From assembly GCF_020991475.1 (NCBI RefSeq), contig NZ_JAJMPA010000001.1, positions 558,001 to 622,000 on the forward strand: 64,000 nt of DNA. Reading direction: 5' to 3'. The stretch comes from Pedobacter sp. MC2016-14. Lineage in GTDB: Bacteria > Bacteroidota > Bacteroidia > Sphingobacteriales > Sphingobacteriaceae. Under the pieces are notes generated by a model that saw nothing but the letters and a program-made list of their open reading frames with translations, did no database searches and was not told the DNA's origin. A program made the translations under genes and the position numbers. Positions 51,388-58,731 of this stretch are shown here, one piece after another (the first letter of the stretch is position 1; each line of letters begins with the position of its first letter).

Positions 51388-51468
51388 ATGATTATTCAAT
51401 CACAAATAATGAATAACCAAATCTTGATCGCTTCATTACCACTAAAAGATAAACATATAACCCAATGA
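51388..51468 (+). other. 26-codon ORF coupled to cphA through an ATGA overlap (leader peptide candidate)
   Basis: ATG at 51388 reads 26 codons to TGA at 51466-51468, overlapping the cphA ATG at 51465-51467. An internal ATG at 51409 gives the 19-residue MNNQILIASLPLKDKHITQ. The same 19-residue peptide is encoded in unit 3 from 51321, ending at the duplicated start codon. It has no Arg or Asp run, so a classic amino-acid attenuator is unlikely. Coding status is uncertain. Confidence 0.4.
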
Positions 51469-51469
51469 A
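51432..51469 (+). promoter_or_regulatory. Possible hairpin masking the cphA start codon
   Basis: TTCATT (51432-51437) can pair with AATGAA (51464-51469), which contains the start codon. The pair is kept in unit 3 and, extended to TTCATTA/TAATGAA, in unit 2. The stem is only 6 bp, so stability alone is weak evidence. Confidence 0.35.
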
Positions 51470-54080
51470 AATATTAGGCATACAAGCACTAAGAGGACCC
51501 AATATTTGGTCTGTTAACAGAAAAAAACTCATTCAAATGCGCCTGGATTTGGAAGAGCTTGAACAAAGTCCAACCAATTTAATAGATGGTTTTGGAGCCC
51601 GCCTTCAAAAACTCCTGCCAAGCATGCAAAGTCACCGCTGTTCTAAAGGTGCTCCGGGTGGCTTCTTCGAACGCGTAGCGGAAGGTACCTGGATGGGGCA
51701 TGTGATTGAACATATCGCACTCGAAATTCAAACGCTGGCAGGCATGGAAACAGGCTTTGGCCGTACAAGAGAAACTAAAACCAGCGGCACGTACAATGTT
51801 GTATTTAGTTATCTTGAGGAAAAAGCTGGAATTTACGCTGCCGAAGCATCCGTAAAAATTGCCCAGGCACTCATTAACAATGAAGACTACGATCTGGAAG
51901 CCGACATTCAACGACTGCGCGAACTCAGACAGATGGAACGACTTGGCCCCAGTACTGCTTCTATCGTTGATGAAGCCATTGCAAGAGACATTCCATGGAT
52001 CAGGTTAAATAAAAGTTCATTGGTGCAATTGGGCTATGGAAAGAACCAGGTGCGCTTTAGGGCTACCATGACCGAAAGAACCAATAGTATCGCTGTAGAT
52101 ATTGCAGGAAATAAAGATGAAACGAAACGCATCCTTAAAGACTCTGCAATACCTGTTGCAAAAGGCATAACCATTACCGAACTATCAGAATTAAAAGAGG
52201 CCATTAGCCATGTTGGCTTTCCTATGGTATTTAAACCTCTTGACGGCAACCACGGTAAAGGGGCATCCATCAATGTACAAACAGAAGAAGCGGCTAAACT
52301 TGCTTTCGAATATGCAAAGCAATATTCCCGTAAAATCATTGTTGAACGCTTTATTACCGGCTACGACTTCAGAATCCTGGTGATAGATAACCAAATGGTG
52401 GCGGCAGCATTGCGCGTACCTGCGCATATTACCGGCAACGGGCAAGCAACCGTGCAGGAACTGATTGATAAAGAAAACGAAGACCCAAGAAGGGGTTATG
52501 GCCATGAAAATGTGCTCACAGAAATCCTTGTAGATCGGGACACGCTTGACTTACTGAGCAAAAAAGCATACACCCTGGATACCGTAGTGCCAAATGGAGA
52601 AGTGGTATATCTTAAATCGACCGCAAACCTGAGTACTGGCGGAACTTCTATTGATGTCACAGACCTGGTGCATCCTCAAAATGTTTTCATGAGCGAACGT
52701 ATTGCGAGGATTATTGGCCTTGATATTTGTGGAATAGACATTATGGCGCAAAACTTAACCCAACCTTTAACAGAAAATGGCGGGGTAATTTTGGAGGTAA
52801 ACGCTGCACCTGGTTTTAGGATGCACCTTGCCCCGAGCGAGGGATTGCCAAGAAACGTTGCCGCTCCTGTTATTGAAATGTTATATCCTCCCGGCAAATC
52901 TTTCCGCATCCCAATCATTGCTGTTACGGGTACAAATGGTAAAACCACCACAACAAGACTTATTGCCCATATTGTAAAAAGTAATGGTACAAGAGTGGGG
53001 TACACCACATCAGATGGTATTTATGTGCAAAATACCCTGCTGATGAAAGGCGACACCACTGGACCGGTAAGTACAGAATTTATATTAAGAGATCCCACCG
53101 TAGAATTCGCAGTTCTGGAGACAGCAAGGGGAGGAATATTAAGAGCCGGATTAGGCTTTAACAGGTGCGATATTGGTGTAGTAACCAATATACAAGAAGA
53201 TCACTTAGGTATCTCAGATATCCATAACCTGTCTGATCTTGCACGTGTTAAAGGCGTAGTAATAGGCGCTGTAAAAAGAGATGGCTGGGCAGTATTAAAT
53301 GCAGATAACAAATATTGCGTTAAAATAGCAGGCAAAGCAGATTGCAAAGTCGCCTACTTTAGCATGGATGAAAATAATCCTGTAATTGTGGAGCATTGTA
53401 AAAAAGGCGGCACAGCGGCCATATACGAAAATGGTTACATCACCATCAAGAAAGGCGACTGGAAAATCAGGGTGGATAAGGTTACTCACATTCCACTCAC
53501 TTTTGGCGGCAGTGTTGATTTCATGATCCAGAATGTATTGGCAGCAACCCTGGCTACCTTTTTATATGGTTATAAAATTGAAGATATCAGGATGTCGTTA
53601 CAAACCTTCATTCCCTCAGCGGCACAAACACCAGGAAGAATGAATATCTTTAAATTTAAAGAGTTTAAAATTCTGGTTGATTTTGCACACAATCCAGATG
53701 GCTTTAACGGCATCAAAGATTATCTGAAAACTGTAGAGGCAACGGAACATATTGGTGTAATTTCTGGCACCGGCGATAGAAGGGACGAAGACATTAAAGA
53801 AACAGCCCGCATTGCCGCGCAAATGTTTGACAAAATTATTATTTGCCAGGAAAAATACTTACGCGGTCGTGATCAACAGGAATTGATCGACTTACTGCTG
53901 GCTGGGATCAGAGAGATCAAACCAGATATGGAAGTCATCATCAATAACAATGGTGCAGAGGCCTTGCAGTTTCTCATCGCCACAGCTAAATCTGGTTCCT
54001 ATATTACCATTTTAAGCAATACCATTGACAATGCCATTGATAAAGTAACCGAGTACCTGGACAAGGAATTTGGCATATAA
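51465..54080 (+). CDS. cphA: Cyanophycin synthetase
   Basis: 871 residues, full length. N-terminal domain (about 1-160), ATP-grasp domain (about 165-475; FKPLDGNHGKGASINV near 256 binds ATP and adds Asp) and a Mur-ligase-like domain with P-loop GTNGKTTTT (489-497) that adds Arg. It polymerises Arg and Asp into multi-L-arginyl-poly-L-aspartate, a nitrogen reserve, without ribosomes. Divergent from cphB-iaaA. The start ATG 51465 lies in the last of four tandem repeats. Ends at a strong bidirectional terminator. Confidence 0.97.
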   Translation: MKILGIQALRGPNIWSVNRKKLIQMRLDLEELEQSPTNLIDGFGARLQKLLPSMQSHRCSKGAPGGFFERVAEGTWMGHVIEHIALEIQTLAGMETGFGRTRETKTSGTYNVVFSYLEEKAGIYAAEASVKIAQALINNEDYDLEADIQRLRELRQMERLGPSTASIVDEAIARDIPWIRLNKSSLVQLGYGKNQVRFRATMTERTNSIAVDIAGNKDETKRILKDSAIPVAKGITITELSELKEAISHVGFPMVFKPLDGNHGKGASINVQTEEAAKLAFEYAKQYSRKIIVERFITGYDFRILVIDNQMVAAALRVPAHITGNGQATVQELIDKENEDPRRGYGHENVLTEILVDRDTLDLLSKKAYTLDTVVPNGEVVYLKSTANLSTGGTSIDVTDLVHPQNVFMSERIARIIGLDICGIDIMAQNLTQPLTENGGVILEVNAAPGFRMHLAPSEGLPRNVAAPVIEMLYPPGKSFRIPIIAVTGTNGKTTTTRLIAHIVKSNGTRVGYTTSDGIYVQNTLLMKGDTTGPVSTEFILRDPTVEFAVLETARGGILRAGLGFNRCDIGVVTNIQEDHLGISDIHNLSDLARVKGVVIGAVKRDGWAVLNADNKYCVKIAGKADCKVAYFSMDENNPVIVEHCKKGGTAAIYENGYITIKKGDWKIRVDKVTHIPLTFGGSVDFMIQNVLAATLATFLYGYKIEDIRMSLQTFIPSAAQTPGRMNIFKFKEFKILVDFAHNPDGFNGIKDYLKTVEATEHIGVISGTGDRRDEDIKETARIAAQMFDKIIICQEKYLRGRDQQELIDLLLAGIREIKPDMEVIINNNGAEALQFLIATAKSGSYITILSNTIDNAIDKVTEYLDKEFGI

Positions 54081-54121
54081 AATAAACAGGCCCCTGAATA
54101 AAACTCAGGGGCCTGTTTATT
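54081..54121. terminator. Bidirectional terminator between cphA and the convergent PA2169-like gene
   Basis: Perfect 17-bp stem (AATAAACAGGCCCCTGA, 54081-54097, with its complement at 54105-54121), 7-nt loop, A/T at both outer ends. Confidence 0.92.
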
Positions 54122-54140
54122 TAACAAAAATTTTTAAGAC

Positions 54141-54596
54141 CTAGGCCTGTGCGTCGCGCAAGGCTTTGATCTCATCATGAGATACCCTTAAGGTTGCTTT
54201 TTGATCAGAGATCAGGCTTCTTAGGTTGGCAGACAAATCTTCTTCATTTAAAGCAGATTTATAAGCTCGTTGCGCCGCATCTTCACCTGCTTCACAATTG
54301 TTCAAAACAGTCTTGCGGTCATGTCCGGTAAACAAAGCTTTAACATCCATCCAGGCACGGTATATTTTACCCGAATTAGTTGTTCCAGACTCTGCGTCCA
54401 CACCTAAAGTCTGTACTTCGGTAGCCAAAGCCAATTTATATTTATGGCTTTCACCAATCATTTTAACAAATAAAGCTTTAAGATCGCTGTCTTCAGGCTT
54501 TAATTCTTCAATAGCTCTTGTATAACCTTCAATCCTGTCGTTATTAATTAGGATCAGGTCGTTTAATACTTCGGTATTTACTGTTGTAGTTTCCAT
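54141..54596 (-). CDS. PA2169/DUF2383-type four-helix-bundle protein
   Basis: 151 residues, all-helical, ferritin-like fold. VLNDLILINNDRIEGYTRAIEEL opens helix 1 and HDRKTVLNNCEAGEDAAQRAYKSAL forms helix 3 of the DUF2383 pattern. These proteins appear under stress in many bacteria; metal binding is not clearly conserved. Soluble, no signal peptide. Convergent with cphA, no sign of a functional link. Confidence 0.9.
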   Translation of the reverse strand: METTTVNTEVLNDLILINNDRIEGYTRAIEELKPEDSDLKALFVKMIGESHKYKLALATEVQTLGVDAESGTTNSGKIYRAWMDVKALFTGHDRKTVLNNCEAGEDAAQRAYKSALNEEDLSANLRSLISDQKATLRVSHDEIKALRDAQA

Positions 54597-54671
54597 TTTT
54601 TATAGATTTGATGTACGAAGACAACAGCCTATCTAAAAAAAGGTTTTACAATATTTTTCTTCAGACAGTTA

Positions 54672-55469
54672 TTACCTGTAGATGTCATTCAATACCACAG
54701 CCAGGCGGATGCCTCCCTTAAGCAATTGCTCATTCAGCAGGCCCACAAACTCAAAATTATAGTTATAGCTTAATTTGTCCTCTGCTTTGGTAAAGGCGTA
54801 AATTTTATTGCAGGCAACATATGATTCATAAATATAATCTTTTAATGTGCCTGCCTTCCATTTGCTAAGTTGCTCCTTAGCGGGATGATTTATAGCGGTC
54901 GCATATTCCGTATAACTCAACTGCTGATAATCTACCAGTCCCTCATCCCAAACACGGTGCAGATTAGAGCGTTGTCCAAACCAGGTTACATTAACCTTGT
55001 TACCGCCAAGATCTTCTTTTCTTGCCGTATGCATAGGTTGGTGAAGGTCGCCCATTAAATGAATCAGAATCCTTAATGCCATTAATTTCTGTCCTGCAGA
55101 GCTTTTTTCATTTTTTAAAACGGCAATTTGCTCCGGAATTTTAGAATATAAACTAGCCTCATTAAAAGAATCTAAATAGCCAAATACACCATTCTGATCC
55201 AAACCAGCAGCAAGATTTACATAATGCCATGAATTGAGATAGTTAAATGAAGTATCAGATTTTATAAAATCCATCCAGTTACTGGCCATTGCCATATCTT
55301 CATTACCCAAAATACCCTTTACTGCTTTACGAGCTTTAGCGCTCAAGTAATACTCTGCAACTTTGCCTACTACCCTATGACCAGTAATGCCCCAGGCAAA
55401 CACATTAGAAGGGATATAAAGGGCCACTGCAAGCAAGGCACACACTTTTATTTTAAGGGATAAATTCAT
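54672..55469 (-). CDS. Secreted S1/P1-type nuclease (zinc-dependent)
   Basis: 265 residues. Signal peptide 1-25, so the mature protein begins with Trp26 (WGITGHR), whose amino group and side chain bind zinc in the S1/P1 family. Other ligands: His31, Asp in WMDF, His in SWHYVNL, and the HLMGDLHQPMH block. Hydrolyses single-stranded nucleic acids or 3'-nucleotides outside the cytoplasm, probably phosphate and nucleoside scavenging. One nt after the small lipoprotein gene. Confidence 0.94.
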   Translation of the reverse strand: MNLSLKIKVCALLAVALYIPSNVFAWGITGHRVVGKVAEYYLSAKARKAVKGILGNEDMAMASNWMDFIKSDTSFNYLNSWHYVNLAAGLDQNGVFGYLDSFNEASLYSKIPEQIAVLKNEKSSAGQKLMALRILIHLMGDLHQPMHTARKEDLGGNKVNVTWFGQRSNLHRVWDEGLVDYQQLSYTEYATAINHPAKEQLSKWKAGTLKDYIYESYVACNKIYAFTKAEDKLSYNYNFEFVGLLNEQLLKGGIRLAVVLNDIYR

Positions 55470-55470
55470 C

Positions 55471-55971
55471 TTATAAAGCTTTAGGGATGCAAATGATTTT
55501 TTGTATTAACGCCAGCCGGCTTTGCCGCTGGTCTATCGTGTTTTTTAAAAGCAAAGTATCCGGTTTTGAACGCTCCACTATAAAAGACTTTAGGAACCTG
55601 CCGCTTTGGTAACAGCCGGAAACTTTTTGTTTGTAATTAGATTTGGTGTATAGCCCATCTAAAAAAAGGCTGTCTTTCCTTACACTATACACACCTTTTG
55701 CATATTCCTTCCAGAGCCCCCCGTTAAAGCAAGACTCTTCATAATAATTAACTTTAGCATGTGTAGTAAGTTGTACATAAAAGGAATCACAGGTAAACTT
55801 AAACTGGTACATGGTGTAAGTCAGCAAAGCGGCCGAATCAGCAAGTGCCTCTTCTTTCCAGGCACCCTGCAAAAATTGTTCTCCATTACCCTGAATGTTT
55901 GGGCGTCTCTCACAACCAAGAGACGCCATCAAACAGTATAATAACAGTATAGATAATGGATATTTGGCCAC
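55471..55971 (-). CDS. Small lipoprotein of unknown function
   Basis: 166 residues from a GTG start at 55971 (MAKYPLSILLLYCLMASLGC). Lipobox ASLGC with Cys20. The mature domain has several short strands and Cys pairs (FTCDSFYV, SCFNGG, SGCYQSG), like a small lipocalin- or beta-barrel-type fold, but I recognise no family. Five nt after fumC and 1 nt before the nuclease gene, so it is in one operon: fumC, this gene, nuclease. Confidence 0.75.
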   Translation of the reverse strand: MAKYPLSILLLYCLMASLGCERRPNIQGNGEQFLQGAWKEEALADSAALLTYTMYQFKFTCDSFYVQLTTHAKVNYYEESCFNGGLWKEYAKGVYSVRKDSLFLDGLYTKSNYKQKVSGCYQSGRFLKSFIVERSKPDTLLLKNTIDQRQSRLALIQKIICIPKAL

Positions 55972-55976
55972 CAGTT

Positions 55977-57374
55977 TTATTTTAAACTGCCAACCATATC
56001 AGCAGGTTTTACCCATGCATCAAATTCCTCGCTGCTTAACAAGCCGAGCTCAACAGCCGCAGCTTTCAACGTTTTATTTTCCTTATGTGCTTTTTTAGCA
56101 ATTTTTGCCGCATTTTCATAACCCACATGAGGGTTCAATGCTGTTACCAGCATCAGTGAGTTTTCAAGGTGTTTTTGAATCTCGGGCAAGTTTGGCAAAA
56201 TACCCTCAGCACATTTATCATTAAACGACACACAAGCATCACCAAGTAAGCGTCCGGATTGCAATACGTTAGCTGCAATGACAGGTTTAAATACATTCAA
56301 CTCAAAATGTCCGTTACTGCCACCAATACCAACCGTAACATCATTACCCATTACCTGCGCACAAACCATAGTTAAAGCTTCAGGCTGCGTAGGATTTACC
56401 TTACCTGGCATAATAGAAGATCCGGGCTCATTATCAGGAATAATGATCTCCCCAATTCCACAACGAGGGCCTGAGCTTAACATTCTGATATCGTTTGCTA
56501 TTTTCATTAAAGAAACCGCTAAGCGTTTATACGCACCCGACAGTTCCACCATGGCATCATGTGCCGCCAATGCCTCAAATTTATTAGGCGCAGTTACAAA
56601 AGGTAATCCGGTTAGTTCAGCAATTTTTGCCGCAACCAGTACATCATAACCCTTAGGCGTATTCAATCCCGTGCCTACAGCAGTACCACCAAGTGCAAGT
56701 TCACTAATCATCACCAGCGCATTTTTAACCGCTCTTAAGCCATTATCAATCATTTGTACATAGCCAGAAAACTCTTGTCCAAGCGTTAAGGGTGTGGCGT
56801 CCATAAAATGGGTACGACCGGTTTTAACAATATCTGCAAATTCAGATACTTTTAAGTTCAGCGTATTGCGTAGTTTCTCCAAACCCGGAATGGTAATCTC
56901 TACAGCCTGCTTGTAGGCTGCAATGTGCATCGCCGTAGGATAAGTATCATTAGAAGATTGCGATTTATTTACGTCATCATTAGGATGCAATACTTTTTGA
57001 TCATCAACAAGGCTTCCACCGTTCATAACATGCGCACGATTGGCAATAACCTCATTGGCATTCATATTACTTTGTGTACCAGAACCTGTTTGCCAAATTA
57101 CCAATGGAAACTCTTCATCAAGCTTTCCGGCAATAACTTCATCACATGCCTTTGCAATTAATTCCGCTTTTTCAGCACTCAATACCCCAAGTTCCGTATT
57201 GGCTAAAGCAGCAGCTTTTTTCAAATAGCCAAACGCATGAATAATCTCTTTAGGCATAGATGCCTCAGGACCTATTTTAAAATTGTTTCGTGAACGTTCA
57301 GTTTGTGCTCCCCAATATTTATCAGCAGGCACCTGCACCTCACCCATGGTATCGTGTTCAGTTCTAAAATTCAT
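55977..57374 (-). CDS. fumC: Class II fumarate hydratase
   Basis: 465 residues, homotetrameric fumarase C. The fumarase/aspartase signature [16 protein letters not shown] (about 318-333) is intact, and [18 protein letters not shown] (about 187-204) holds the second active-site block. Hydrates fumarate to malate, the step after SdhABC. Clear start at ATG 57374 ([28 protein letters not shown]). Leads a likely three-gene operon. Confidence 0.97.
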   Translation of the reverse strand: MNFRTEHDTMGEVQVPADKYWGAQTERSRNNFKIGPEASMPKEIIHAFGYLKKAAALANTELGVLSAEKAELIAKACDEVIAGKLDEEFPLVIWQTGSGTQSNMNANEVIANRAHVMNGGSLVDDQKVLHPNDDVNKSQSSNDTYPTAMHIAAYKQAVEITIPGLEKLRNTLNLKVSEFADIVKTGRTHFMDATPLTLGQEFSGYVQMIDNGLRAVKNALVMISELALGGTAVGTGLNTPKGYDVLVAAKIAELTGLPFVTAPNKFEALAAHDAMVELSGAYKRLAVSLMKIANDIRMLSSGPRCGIGEIIIPDNEPGSSIMPGKVNPTQPEALTMVCAQVMGNDVTVGIGGSNGHFELNVFKPVIAANVLQSGRLLGDACVSFNDKCAEGILPNLPEIQKHLENSLMLVTALNPHVGYENAAKIAKKAHKENKTLKAAAVELGLLSSEEFDAWVKPADMVGSLK

Positions 57375-57393
57375 TGTATACTGGTTTTTTGGA

Positions 57394-57401
57394 CAAATTT
57401 A
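57394..57401 (-). promoter_or_regulatory. Promoter -7 element of fumC
   Basis: Reverse-strand TAAATTTG fits TAnnTTTG; leader about 17 nt. Confidence 0.5.
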
Positions 57402-57513
57402 AGCTTTATACTCTTATATGATTGTAAAGTAAATGATAATGTTTAAAACTCTTTTACGTTAAAAGGGGTAATATTTCTTAATTTTCGGGCTTTTTAAAAG
57501 AATTTTATAATAC

Positions 57514-58731
57514 ATGACCTTTCGTAACCTATTATCGGTGGCCACAATGGCGGCTTTGTCCTTTACTGCCTGCTCCAATTCTAAAAAAGATACACCTGTA
57601 ACGGTACCAAGTACAGAACGTACAGCAGATGACGACAAAAAAGATAGTCTGCTCCTGGTATACAACCCCAAGAAAGGCGATCAATGGATTGCGGGTTTCG
57701 TTCAGAATCTCCATAAAAAATATGGCTTTAACGGCAATATGCTGGTTGCGAAAGACGGTAAAATACTATACGAGCAGGCAATTGGCTGGGCCGACTACCT
57801 GCACCGCGACAGCCTGAAGATCAGTTCGGAATTTGAACTGGCCTCTGTAACCAAAACCTTTACCGGGGTGGCGATTATGCAATTGGTAGAGAAAGGCAAG
57901 CTCTCTTTAAATGACAACGTTAAGAAATTCTATCCCAATTTCCCCTATGAAGGCATAACTGTAAAGCTTCTGCTGACTCACCGCAGCGGAATGATGAATT
58001 ACGTATATTTTACCGATGGCATCTGGAAGGAAAAGAGAAAACCCATGAGTAATCTGGACGTGATGAACCTTATTGCGGAACATAAACCAGCAAGATATGC
58101 CGCACCAGATACGAGGTTTCACTACAACAATTCTAATTTCATGGTACTTGCCGCCATCATTGAAAAAGTAACTGGTAAAACCTACGCAGATTACATGATG
58201 ACCAATGTCTTTAAACCAGCAGGCATGAAAAATACGCATGTATATTCAACTACCGTTTATCCTAAAATTCCGGTAGACGTGGTTGGCCATGACCGTACCT
58301 GGCGATATTCTGTAGTACAAAACTTTTTAGACGGTCCGGTTGGAGATAAAGGAATCTATAGTACTTTGCATGATCTGGTATTATATGATCATGCCTTAAG
58401 GAATGGCAGGTTACTGACCAAACCAAGCCTGGATTCTGCTTATACCGGACACAATAAGGCGGTTAATGGCCATTTCAACTATGGATATGGCTGGCGAATG
58501 TTTGATGGGGAGAACAACAGAAAAGTAGTTTACCATACAGGCTGGTGGCATGGTTTCCGCCACATCTACGTGCGTGACCTGAACAAAAACATCGTGATTA
58601 TCTTTTTGGGTAACCTCACCAACGGAAGCTTACTTCATCTGGATGACCTGTACAAACACCTCGGTGTACCTGTGATCAGAAAAGGAGCTTATACTGGCTC
58701 TGGATCTATGCCCGGCAGTGACGAAGATTAA
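57514..58731 (+). CDS. Serine hydrolase, beta-lactamase class C/PBP4-like, lipoprotein
   Basis: 405 residues. Signal with lipobox LSFTAC (Cys20). The penicillin-recognising fold has the SxxK motif SVTK (about residue 111), YxN-like HYNNSNF and the third motif HTGWWHG in place of KTG. Such envelope enzymes are usually esterases or D-aminopeptidases rather than true beta-lactamases; the altered third box fits that. Tail-to-tail overlap of 4 nt with recG. Confidence 0.9.
   Translation: MTFRNLLSVATMAALSFTACSNSKKDTPVTVPSTERTADDDKKDSLLLVYNPKKGDQWIAGFVQNLHKKYGFNGNMLVAKDGKILYEQAIGWADYLHRDSLKISSEFELASVTKTFTGVAIMQLVEKGKLSLNDNVKKFYPNFPYEGITVKLLLTHRSGMMNYVYFTDGIWKEKRKPMSNLDVMNLIAEHKPARYAAPDTRFHYNNSNFMVLAAIIEKVTGKTYADYMMTNVFKPAGMKNTHVYSTTVYPKIPVDVVGHDRTWRYSVVQNFLDGPVGDKGIYSTLHDLVLYDHALRNGRLLTKPSLDSAYTGHNKAVNGHFNYGYGWRMFDGENNRKVVYHTGWWHGFRHIYVRDLNKNIVIIFLGNLTNGSLLHLDDLYKHLGVPVIRKGAYTGSGSMPGSDED

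Larger units (their letters stand above)
51121..51472 (+). repeat. Four tandem 88-90 nt repeats leading into the cphA start codon
   Basis: Units start (at the shared CATGATT-like motif) at about 51119, 51207, 51297 and 51385, with periods of 88, 90 and 88 nt. Units 3 and 4 are nearly identical: only three substitutions near 51312-51315 versus 51400-51403 and two at the end. Unit 2 is more diverged and unit 1 only retains the CATGATTATT and TGATCGCTTC blocks. The last unit contains the real cphA start codon; units 2 and 3 contain duplicate copies of it. Fills most of the cphB-cphA gap. Confidence 0.9.

Noticed and set aside
51119..51472. CRISPR array
   Set aside because: The repeats are 88-90 nt and directly adjoin one another without unique spacers; no cas genes are present.
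57514..58731. Annotation as antibiotic-inactivating class C beta-lactamase
   Set aside because: The third active-site box is HTG followed by WWHG, and the protein is a lipoprotein with esterase/peptidase-like features; resistance cannot be claimed.
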